Below are positions 12,701 through 24,700 of a stretch of 64,000 nucleotides of DNA, piece after piece. This stretch comes from Liolophura sinensis (lineage: Eukaryota > Mollusca > Polyplacophora > Chitonida > Chitonidae), in the NCBI RefSeq assembly GCF_032854445.1, contig NW_027017954.1:124001-188000 (forward strand). Reading direction: 5' to 3'. The notes under the pieces were generated by a model. It searched no databases. It saw only the letters and a list, made by a program, of their open reading frames with translations, and had not been told where the DNA came from. A program made the translations under genes and the position numbers. Positions within the stretch are counted from its first letter, which is position 1. Each line of letters starts with the position of its first letter.

Positions 12701-15700
12701 AAGTAGGCCTAATGCCGACAGTAACAGGACCCGAAATAATATCTGATGACAAGTAAGCTTTGTGAAGAGGCACAGATTCAAATCCAGCAGAGCTTACACC
12801 TCTAATTAATACATTTGATCCAGAATATGACTCATCAAAAAATGGCAAAGCATCTTGTAACAATAAAGACTGAAAAGCTCCAGTATCTCTTAATACCCTG
12901 ATCTTCGTATCACAAGACATGTCACTTTTAAGTGAGACTTTACCGTCACAAATAAATGGCTCAAAAACCTTTATAACATTATCCTGTGAATTCTGTGTAC
13001 AATCTACTGGTGGAGTCTTAACATAATCAAATGCATCAACATTGTTCACTATGTCAGACTTTCTAGCAGTAACACACAAACCAGTAGGCTTGGAGCCACC
13101 CTCTGTTCTTGCCTTCTGTTTAAAGCATAACAATTTGATATGATATGGCCTGGCTTCCTACAAAAATTACATGTAACCCTGCTAAACTGTCTATCAGTAA
13201 ATGTATGGTCAGACCTTCGGTGAGTAGTGTTCGAATTAACAGGTCTTCTTTGATCACCTGATTTGTCAAAATTTTGAGCCTGTTTTGGTGGGCCTGAATT
13301 TGAGTCAAATGAACCGCTGGAAAAGGGTTGAGGCTTTCTAAATGTAGACGGCTTTTTCTGAAATGAGACCTTATGTTTAACTGTGTAAGTATCGGCCATA
13401 GTGGCTGCTGCTTCTAATGTATCAGCCTCTTTGTCCTCAATGAAAGTTCTGACGTCATCATTAATACACCTTTTAAAGTCTTCAATCAGAATAATCTGTT
13501 TCAACTTTTCATAATTATTATCTACGCTTTTAGCATAACACCATCGCTCAAACAATTGTTCCTTCTGCCTAGCAAATTCAATGTAAGTCTGATCTCTTTT
13601 CTCAAAATTTCTAAATTTCTGCCGATAGGCCTCTGGCACAAGCTCATATCTTTTTAAGATAACATCTTTCACAAAATCATAATCTGCAGCCTGTTCTGTT
13701 GATAACTCTGTGTATATATCCATAGCTTTGCCAGTTAACGCACTCTGTAAAAGGGTAGTCCAAAACGTTTTAGGCCACTCTAAATTTTGAGCAATCTTCT
13801 CAAACTGTAGAAAATATTTATCTGCATTAGTCTCACGAAATTGTGGCACCAATCTTATGTTTCTAGCGACGTCAAATTTTGGAGGGATATCAGAAAAACT
13901 TAAGCCAGACCTATCTCCTTCTAGTTTTCTTGATTCAATTTCGCTCTAAAGTCTCAATTTCTCCAATTCGAACACTCTTTCATATTCTCTTTCTCTAAAC
14001 AACCTTTTGTTTTCCCTTTCTTTAAACAATCTTTCATCTTCCTTTTCTTTAAACAATCTTTCATTTTCCTTTTCTTTAAACAATCTTTCATTTTCCTTTT
14101 CTTTAAACAATCTTTCTTTTTCATTTTCTTTTTCTTTAAACAATCTTTCATTTTCCTTTTCCTTCAGTTCTAACTCCTTCATCTGGGATCTGTCCGCGCA
14201 GAGAAAATCAGACGGTATGCATGCCGGGATACTTGAAAGAAAAATGCGACACTTTTTTGTTGTATAATGAAAAGCCACAATATGTTATTTGGGACAATGG
14301 TATTGGTGCTGACGTCTGGAAACATACATAATCTTTGTAACATGATCTTCCTGAAGTATTTACTTGCTTATTTATGTGGTTGGTTTCTTTTACGCTGTAC
14401 TCAAGAATATTTCACTCATACGACGGTGGCCAGCATTATGGTGGGGGGAAACCAGGCAGAGCTTGGGGCAAGCCCACGACTATCTGCAAGATGCTGGCAG
14501 ACCTTCCCACGTACGGCCGCAGAGGAAGCCAGCATGAGCTGGACTTGAACTCACCACCACGGTATTGGTGGTAGGGTTTCTGTATGTTCTCAGTATTTTG
14601 TGTGTGGTCAGTTACTGAAAGAAGTTCATCAATATATATTCCAATGACCGTGTTATTGCGCATGTGATTCGCTTCGTACCGATTATAGCGGTTTGATAGA
14701 TGTCAATCCAATTAATCTTTTGTGGCGATCAATCAGTGTGCTAACGTCAACATAGACATTATAGTTTTGAAATATAATTCATTATAGGAGTTTGTATTGT
14801 CGCGACTTGCCAATGTGTACCCATAATCACCAGTTTGTTGTCAAGCTATCGCCATGCACCTGTAATACCGACGGCCTTTTTCGTTGAGCTCGTTCTGTTC
14901 CGTTCTTTACACATACTAAGCAAGCCATTTCACTTTAAAGGAAAAAACCGGATGAAAATAATAAGTGAGGGCGTGAGTGCTTGGGGTTAAACGTCGTACT
15001 CAACAATTTTTCAGTCATATGACGACGAAGGAATCATTAGGGTGCATGTACGTGTAATGTGCCTCCTTGTTGCAGGACGGATTTCCACCGCTCTTTTATT
15101 TAGTGCTGCTTCACTGAGACGACTTACCGAAGGCAAGTAAGCCGCCCAGCCCGAGCCATTATACTGATACGGGTCATCCAGTCGTTCCACTATCCCCTTC
15201 ATGCCGAACGCCAAGCGAGGAAGTTACAACTTCCTGTTTTAAAGTCTTAGGTGTGACTCGATCAAGGATTGATCCTGGATCTACCGGTCCCGAAGCGGAC
15301 GCTCTACCAACTGTGCTATCCGCGCCGGTGAAAATAATGAAGTGAACATCGAAAGAAAGCCAGCTGAAAATTATCTCTAAAATTTACATATTTATTTTGA
15401 CTTTTTTTTTCGCGGAATTAAATGTTGTCACTGTTAAACGCTTGACTGTGTGAACAATACTGCCAGTGGCAAGGCACTCTAGGGTCTCATAACATTCCTT
15501 CATTAATTTCACCTTGTAGGACCATACTGATAAAAAAAATAACATTACATAAGTAATTTTTTACTTGTGGGTAATAAGAAATATTCCAACATTGAAAGTG
15601 GTGCTCAGTATGGAGAGAAACTTCAGAATACCTAAACATTATTATTGTTAAAATGTTAAAAATTAATTTGAAATTTTTGGACAGTTTTCAGCTGATTGTG

Positions 15701-18700
15701 ATGAGCTATGTGTATTATTTTTATTTTAGCTTTCTTTCACTTTAAGACTCAGTTTTACATTTATTGTTTTTTTTTTTTTTTGCCTTAGATACACGGTATA
15801 CAATGTAGTTTTCAATGGAAAACGCCCTGATAAGCATGACTTGCTCTGCATACCATGTTGTCAATTGTTGTCTGTAAATTATAACTAAGCCACGGTATTA
15901 AAGAGTTAGGACTTTACAAATTAGATATCCAAAATTTTTGCAAAACTGCTGGAACATGATTAAACTAGTGACAGGAATACATGTACATATTGATACCACT
16001 GTCTTCATCACTCTTGGTTTCAGAATGTGCGAATGGTTTTTGGGGCGGGGACTGTGCTTTGGAGTGTGGTAACTGTTATAACGGGAGTGTATGTAACAAG
16101 ACGTCTGGGGAATGTCCCGTTACCCTGGGGAATTCATCGTGTGCACCTGGATACGTGTATACAGACATAACGTGTCTCACCCGTGAGTACACCATATGAA
16201 GACATAACATTGCGCTATGTCAGTTTGATATTATCAAATCTGTTTCTAGCCGCGACAAGCCACTGTGTCAGTCACTCTCGTCGAATTTGTGACATCCTAT
16301 CTTTTGAAGAGACACATTGCTAACGGCGAAAAAAATGTGCTGTTATTTAAGACGCTCTCTGCATAAAGTTGAAGTCTACTGACAATTGTTTGACTTTGAG
16401 TGAACAATGAAATGTTCAGTTTTATCCGGGGCTTCCCTTCAACCATAAATTCACTAACGTCTCTATATTTAGATGATGGACGATGGCGCACTTTTTTGAC
16501 TGGGTTATCTCCCCTTGTTGTCTAGACGACGGGAGATCTTTGGCGAACTTCAAATGTCGGAGACCTACCATGTAACTTCAGTTATGTAGTACAGTTCGTT
16601 GAGAATTAAGAATTCTTTATAATACATTATCGATAAAAAGGAAGATCCTATATAGTCTACTAGACCTCAATATAATTTGCTTTCAATGTGTCATTGTTCA
16701 TATGTGCGATCCACAAGCAAAGGTTGTGTATCGTGGGAATCTTTGTGCTGCCTGATTTACATGTTATCTCGCTTTACACCAGTGACGAATTTCCCCTCTT
16801 CAGTTCTCTCAATTGTAATTTTTCGGAAATTATAGGCCGAGGCGGTCTAGTTAGGAGTCAAATGCAACTCATTTTTACATTTAGTTTAAAGGTACAGACC
16901 GCATGAAATCCGCGTGGGCATCACTAAATACATCACTTAAAACTAGACATAAATGTACTTTAATTTATTTTTTTTAGATTTTTGTGAAAAGAATTAAAGG
17001 CGCCCAAACATTTTAATTCTAGGGTGCGCTTTACGGACCAAACTATCAGAGGTTAGGAACTCTGACATCGCAGGAAATTTTTTCGACTTTAATAACGACA
17101 CTGAATGTTAGAATAACTCTTTTTACCCATGAGCGAAAGATTACTGAAATAATGTTACCAAAAAATGCCTTCCTTCTGGTGAACATCAGGAAAAAGGAGG
17201 ATGTGACGTCAGAGTTCCTAGATACCGTCAGTATGGCTCATAACGCCCACCATAGTTTTCAAACATTTGAATGCCTTTCAACATTCTTAAAAAAATCTGA
17301 AAATCTGCCCCTTCAACATAGACCATTGACGTAACGTGTGTCCTACAGAACGCTCAACACTTGTTTTACACTCCCTTAGCGTGCGAATCCGGATCATGGG
17401 GAGACAACTGCTCCCAGCAATGTAACCAAGGCTGTGGAACACCATGTAACATTACCAATGGGTTATGTCAGAGAGGATGCCCTGACGGCTTTGTGGATGA
17501 CAACTGTAAAGGTACATAAATATACTTACTTACCTTTATTTATTTAATGTCCTATGTTCTATGTCTGCTGTTTAATTTTCAGAAAAGCGATTGTCTTTTC
17601 ATTTTTTTATGAAAAAGTAACCTTAAACACGTTGCGTGGGGGGGGGGGGGGGGGGTGAGGCGGGAACCAGTTATGTGTTGTTAATGTTCATGTTGTTGTT
17701 TTTTTTTTGGGAGGGGGGGGGGGCTCCGTGGCTCATTTGCTTAGTGCGCTAGCGCAGCATAATGACCCAGGAGTCTCTCACCAATGCGGTCGCTGTGAGC
17801 TCAAGTCCAGCTCATGCTGGCTTCTTCTCCGGCCGTACGTGGGAAATTCTGACAGCAACCTACGGATGGTCGTGGGTTTTCCGAGGGCTCTGCTCGGTAT
17901 ATGTGAAATGTTCTTGAGTACGGCGTAAAACACCAATCAAAAAAATAAATAAATCTATTACCAATTCTTGTTACTGTTATTGTCATTACAGCAGTCCCAA
18001 TTTCAAACATGATGGTCGGGAGAGTCGCAGGGGGCGTGACTGGTGTTCTTGTAGCTTGTGCCGTTGTTGTTGCAGTAATCATCATTTACAGGTAATTCGG
18101 TTAAACGCGTTACTTCTGTTAACACCTTCTCTCAAGCAAAGATGTTTAACGGAGCGGATAATTCCAGTGATTTTGTACACGTACTGTTACGGGACTGGTT
18201 GACCCAGTGTCAGTATAATGTGATTGTGTAGGGTGGTTGATAGTTCAGTGGCGGCAGAACTTTGGCAGCGTAGATGGGCGGGTCGCGGGTCAAGACAGCG
18301 CCAGCTGAATTGTCAGTGCTTGTAGTCATGTAACGAAATTCTGGCGACAGGATCATGAACCTGCTTCAGACTTATTGAGTGCTATAAAACGAAATGTAAA
18401 GTATGGTTTTAAGGATTATGAAACAAAAGATATGCCAAAACAAAACAATTGAGAACATTTTTTCGCTGTTAAAGCATAGTTTATATTAATGTTATTAATC
18501 CTTCTGTTTTATGCATGTATTGCGTCAGTGGTCGGGAACATACTGAGAACGCAGGAACAGCTTAGCGCCCCAAACGCGGGTTCCCCAGTTCGGGCTTTTT
18601 CCTCAAAGGAGGTGTTTTTTTAACAGATATCCCAATTGACACCACAACAACAAGCTACTTAATTTCCGGTCGAGACATGAGAAAATTGTGGCTTAAAACC

Positions 18701-21700
18701 CTCTTTATCCCCCCAACTCCACCCCCCACTCCTACACGCACACTTAATAAGAAAGCGGACAAGCTTTTGGGTCCTTGAATAGGTCAGGCCACACCCCATA
18801 CTGCATATTAAAGAAATTAAAGCCAAGCGATTTATGTAGACTTTAAGTTAACTTTTGTCTAAACTTTGGTATTACCCCTAAACTTAGATTTGAATTTAAC
18901 CACAAATTATCAATCTGTCATGAAGATCTCTGACAATTCTTAATATTACTGAGTAATTAAATAAATGTCTCATTAAGTTTAAGATAGCTTGGTAATTCTG
19001 GGGCCAGCTGGACCCGATGGTCTCGTCTTTGTGGTTGTCTTTGAAGATAATAAGAATTAGCATGCTTATGATTATTGTATATATTATACATAAACATGCA
19101 CCAGTATTCTATGTATCCCGTTAGGGTTATTTTGATCAGTCGGTTGTACGGCACAAAAAACTTACACCCCCCCCCCCCCCCACCGTCCTCAACAAACAAA
19201 GCCAAAAAAGGCATGCGAGTTAAAATGTTTACAAGTTCTGCCCTACATCCAAACGTCTTTGTGTTGTTTAAAGGAGAAAAAAACTTAAAAATATGACACT
19301 ATAGGCTGAAAAGAGCACATTTCCATCTGGTGGTGCCGGCTGCATATTTTTGCGACTTTTCCTGGACATACACGTAAAGCCTGAAAACGGCAATGATGGC
19401 ATAAATCGTTGAGTCCATGGCGTTCTCCATCTTCAAAACCCTTACATTTATGCTGGGAGTGTGTTGCCTCTCAGCCAATGAATGTCGTTAAAACTGACGG
19501 CTTGTTCGTGTAAACTCGGAACCTACGTCCAACATTCCGGCTTCCCGATCATCAAGCGGAAAACGAACTGTACTCTTCGCTATCTTTTGGGAAGAAGAGT
19601 TCTACCGAAAATGTACGAACTGCACTTCGGTTTCCGACAGCAATTCTCTTAACACAGAAGACTTCAGGACTAGTACTTAGGCAAAATGGAATCGCCCAGA
19701 GCAGATTTTGGCGCTGACTTTATTTATAATTTATCAGCTTGAGGTACATATTGGAATTTTTTATGGCGTGCCCCTGCATGGTAAATGGTATTTGATTGAT
19801 ATTTAAATTTTCTTCTCCTTTGATCAGGAGGCGTCATCCGTCAACAAGTAAGGCACAGGCCCACGTTTCCCTGTCAGTGAGGACAATGGGTGACATTCAA
19901 CCAGATGTCGAGGATCAACAGAGCAATAGAGGTAAGAAAATAAAAGCCAACAGTTCTTTAAAGTCACACTAAAGAAGACAAATTTTGAGAGAAGCCTAAA
20001 GCAGGGAAATAAAAATAAAAACTTGTCATTTAGCTACACAATTGGTTACCTCATTCACTATAAGCACGAGATATATCAACCCTGACTTTTAAAAGTCTAA
20101 CATACCAAACTTAGAGACATAAATTAAGAACAAAGTAGCTTTTTTAATGGTTAACTGTTAAAAGAGTGGCTGTATGGTCACTGAAGATTTTACATCTACA
20201 TGACAGGTAATTGCATTCGGTAGGGGAGTTTTGAGTTCGAAGCTGTTAATCATATTAGCAATGTTGATTTAACTTTCAGAATGTGAAGCAGAGGACCCGG
20301 AAGCTCACTTAGCCCCAGAGGATCCCGAGGCAACAACGTACGAGAATCACTTGAGCACGTCAGTTCCTGTAGAGGAATTCTGGGACTACATCCAAGAGAA
20401 AATGGCAGCCGATGGTTTCAAAGCCGAGTTCGCAGTAAGCTGCTAGATTATTTTGCTGTATCAGACATGGTGACTTAAGAATACCTACCCTAAATCACGA
20501 CACATTTCAAGAATGTATTCATTAGTTAACGCCTGAACATCTGCTGTTAACATTTATTAACGATAACAACCTGAATGCGGATTGTCGAGGAATTTACTCG
20601 AGTTTTGCTCGGTTTCCTCCCAGCATTATGCTGGTCGCTGTCTTACAAGTGAAACATTCTCTTGAATGGCAAAGACCAAACAACTAACTAAATGAATGTT
20701 AAAACCAATATATAGGTCTTGGTTAACGCTGACCATTATGACTTTAACGTAAACGTAAATATCGCTGTGAGGAAAATATTTTGAACTCATTGTCTTTTGT
20801 TTACATATTATGCTTAAGCTATTGTTGCTTTTTTTTGTTAGGAATTTCCCGCCGGACTCCATGCCAAAGCTGAAGTGGCAAACCTTCCATACAACAAGGC
20901 TAAAAGTCGCTACAAGAATCTTGTCGCATGTAAGCATCTGTGTTTGGTAATAAAGTGAAGAAGCAATATAGCAATAATTACAGTAACACATCAAGCAATA
21001 AGCCTTCAGTGGTATTGAATCCATTTATCCAGTTTATCCTTAATTAGGACCGACATGTATAGCCATCCAATTAACTCTCGCAATAAATGATATTCCGTCA
21101 TAAGCCCAATAGCTTTAAATTTTAATTTCGCAGCCATGAAAAGGTTAGGTTAGATCCGAAAGCAAAGATTTACTTTTTTTGGATGAAATAAACCCTGTAT
21201 TTTTATCTGTACTATCGTTGAAATCTTTCTTTCTGCATCATCTGAAAGCAATTTTTATATCTTTGATCCACAAATCATACAAATATATGCCCTGTTGCAA
21301 GCTAGTTACATGTACAACCCGTTGTTGTGATATTCAAAACAATACTATCCCGTTAACTGCGTCCTTGTGACAAACTCTTGCTAAAGCAGTGTATTAGACC
21401 GTCCCATGACAAGACCATCGTTATCCTTTTTTGTGTGAAGTAAGAGACGTTCAAATATTTATAGTCATTCAAATATGCATGTATTAAATAAAATTAACCA
21501 TCTTTTAAACATTTGTCACAGGGACGCATGGATAGAATTTAACGGTATTAGTCCCCGAACTGCAGACAGTGGATCCCCCCCCCCCCCCCCCCCGTCTGTC
21601 AATCCATCTATCAAGTCAGTCAATCAGTTAGGAAACACTTTCCGGACAACTGTCGTATAACACTTCCATCGTATTAAACTAATACCTTACGCAACGCTTC

Positions 21701-24700
21701 ACTCTGACTAATTTCTTTGGGCAAACCTCTGTAATCTTCGATCTGTTTTTTACCGATATGGATAAAATGTCTTGGAGAGAGTACACCAAGTTACAGGTCA
21801 GTCTCAAGTTTCAGGGGTTTCGTCCGTTTTCTACAACATTATGGCAGTTCCCTTGTGGACTTTGTGGACATAAATATAGCTATCTAACACTTAAAAAACA
21901 CGTTCATGTTTTGTAGATGCAATACTTCCAGAATTCTTGTTTTCCATCACTACTTCCATTTTTATTTTTTTTTCAGATGACCACTCTCGTGTCGTCTTGA
22001 GACTCCATGGACCCAATGACAAATCGGATTACATAAACGCCTGTTACATTGACGTAAGATTGAGTGCTAGTCCCATTAACATATATCCTTTTGTCTTAAT
22101 GTTATGCCTTACTTTCATCTGTTCTTATTTACGCCTACCGTCTTGGTAACAATATATCTATAGCCTACGTTGTCTTAGTCTGTACCTAACGCTATAAATA
22201 CTTAAACGTCTTAACACCAGCTAAATTTCTATTCAGCTAATTTAATATCGAAGGATTAGATATAAATATGGTAGATTCAGTCTATACACACCACGGGTGC
22301 TGAGACAAAAACTATATTGTCTGAAAGAAACTGTCAAAAGAAGTAAGAGTCAGTGGTAGGATTAGTGGAAATTGTATCTAAAATATCCTCACTCCTTTTT
22401 ATTTAGATTTGTTCACTGGATTGGACAGAGGCAAATGTTCTGATAGTATGTTGAACGTCGTGAATCCTATTGATAATGCTTAAAGTCCCGTCATAGTGAC
22501 ATTTTTCTGGCCAGGATTCAAGCAGTCAAGGAGTTTGTTTTTGTTTTTGTTTTCTTTTGGCTTTTTGTCATGCTCAGACAAAACAATACAATCAGTACAA
22601 TTCACAAGAAGCTTGTTTAGCTCTAATTATAAAAGGTATTGAAATATTGTGGCGACATATATCACAATACATCCAAAATATTTCACTACTACATGCCACT
22701 CAATTAAAACTTAAATCTTAAAAAACAAGTAAAGGTTTTTCCATACACATTTTTAGTCTAAACTAACACTCACTTCAGGTAAACGGTTCTTCCCCTTTCA
22801 CTGTTGACGAATTACATTTCAGGTTACAACCAGCCTAAGAAATTCATCGCCTCTCAAGGTAAAGATCCCCTTTTTCACTCTTAATCTGACCATGTAAATC
22901 TTTACGTAATAGTATCTATACTCATCATGTCCTAAGAAAAAATGTGGACAATTCACAACGGTTAGATGAGCTACACAGTAACAACTGTGGTATAACCAGG
23001 ATGGACAAAAATTCTCCTTGTCAACCCCTCAATGCTCTCTGCCCTCTACTCCTTGAAGAATTCATGCACAGGGCTGAGCGCCGAAAGGTTAGAGCACAAG
23101 AAGACAAAATGTATGTATAAACACCTAATTACTCCTCGTCGTCATATAACTGAAAAATTATGACGAAAAAAGTACAATGTTAAACCTCAAGCATACATAT
23201 TTACATATAAAATTCTAAAATTATTTTGATTAATGTTAAAATTATGGTGATGAGAAAAAAACCATTTGCACACAAATGAAAAAAAACTAACGATCTTCCT
23301 GTTCGAAATAAAGTGTAAGTGTCTCAGCTAATCACGGTGCCAGGTTTAACATATTTTATGCAGTCGTATTTATTAGGTCAGTATCAGTATAAAAGGAGGA
23401 TCTTCCAAATAAAAAGATAACGATTTTATTTGCCATAAAGAAAGTGCCTCATAAATGATATGGTGTATTGTTTTACCTGATGCTCACCCACGTCATCTTG
23501 GGCTGTTCACGTTGACATGTATCTTCACAGGTCCTACCGATCTCATCATAAACGACTTCATGCGCATGCTCTGGGAACAGAACGTGGGTAAAATTGTCAT
23601 GGTGACAAATCTGATCGAAGCAACTAAGGTATTTCTAATAGCATATTCCATTGTGCATGTACTGCTCTTAAGACAAAAACAAATGCCTGTGTTTCAAATA
23701 GTTCTTAGATAAGGTATTCTATCAGCCCATTGGTATGAGCTGCGTCACTCCTGATTCAGGCCATACCTACATCAAAGGTAACATAACTTGAAATATATGG
23801 ATCACAACTTCTATATATTGAGTGAGCCACGTTTCGGTATAGGGACTAATACACTTATCAAGCATAATGACCGGCATTAGTACCTATACCGAAACGTTGC
23901 TCACTGAATAGGCAGAAGTTGTGATCCATATATTTGTTATGTTATCCAGTTCAATTTCTAAATGCCATTGAATGAAGTCTTACATCAAAGGTGACGTCGT
24001 TTTCACATAAGTATTTGAACATCTAGATGATAATATTGGAATGACGAATTGGCTTTAACAATGAAATCAAGTCAAATGATAAGCAAACTTCAATGGGAGT
24101 CTTCTTTCGTTGTCCTTACTATTTTGGGTGGGTTGAGTTAAGGAATAATTAAAATTGTATAATGAATTCAAAGTATGCACCAATGATGTCTGCAAAGTGC
24201 AAAGAGAGTATTTCCTGTACGTTGTGCCTCAGTCCACGTGTCCTCCGTCATTGGTTTGCGTTTTAGATGAAGTGCAAACAGTACTGGCCGAGCGAAGGCT
24301 GTTCGCGGTTTGGTGTCATTGAGGTTACCCCTGCATGACGAGGAGATATATGCGAATTACGCAATTAGAACACTGGAGCTAAGTCACACAAAGGTAGGTC
24401 TGATCAATGTCATTGGTACACTCACTGAACTACACAATTAGAACACTGGAGCGAGTCACACTAAAAGAGATCCTATCGACATTATCGGTACACTCATTGA
24501 CTACACAATTAAAACACTGCAGCGGAGTTCACACTAAGAGAGATCTGATCGACATTATCAGTACACTCATTGAACTACACAATTAGAACACTGGAGCGGA
24601 GTCACACTAAGAGAGATCTGATCGACATTATGGGTACACTCATAGAACTACACAATTAGAAGACTGGAGCGGAGGCACACTAAGAGAGATCTGATCGACA

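Larger units (their letters stand above)
9697..14188 (-). mobile_element. Truncated Gmr1-like Ty3/gypsy LTR retrotransposon
   Basis: Read on the minus strand the order is: coiled-coil and capsid (gag), zinc knuckle CNFCRKPGHIISNC, protease with LRDTGA, integrase (zinc-binding HHCC, then the D, D and E core), a GPY/F module (RYFGPYVV), a short remnant leading to RT, RNase H, a polypurine tract and the 3' LTR. Integrase before RT/RNase H is unusual for Ty3/gypsy and typical of Gmr1-like elements. The capsid region (LVPEAYRQKFRNF, then a long helical block) resembles the SCAN fold, which is known to derive from such gag proteins. The 5' LTR, primer-binding site and gag start are missing. The right edge at 14188 joins straight into EGF exon 6 sequence. 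Several frameshifts, an in-frame stop and an RT deletion make it defective. Confidence 0.8.
14189..16597 (+). repeat. Copy B of the 2.1-kb duplication
   Basis: Matches 7586-9696 closely, starting in the middle of EGF exon 6 and ending at GTAGTACAGTT. There copy A has the LTR element and copy B continues into unique intron. It carries a full SINE2 that copy A lacks (14963-15328) and an intact EGF exon (16024). Confidence 0.85.

Noticed and set aside
14007-14267. Plus-strand open frame of Ser-Phe-Asn-Leu repeats
   Set aside because: Shadow of the gag coiled-coil repeat on the opposite strand.
14963-15328. tRNA gene in the SINE2 head
   Set aside because: A and B box-like sequences are present, but no cloverleaf can be completed and the unit is a repeated SINE with a target-site duplication.
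18231-18345. Third SINE family or tRNA
   Set aside because: Only weak box-like matches and no second copy in the window, so not called as a feature of its own.
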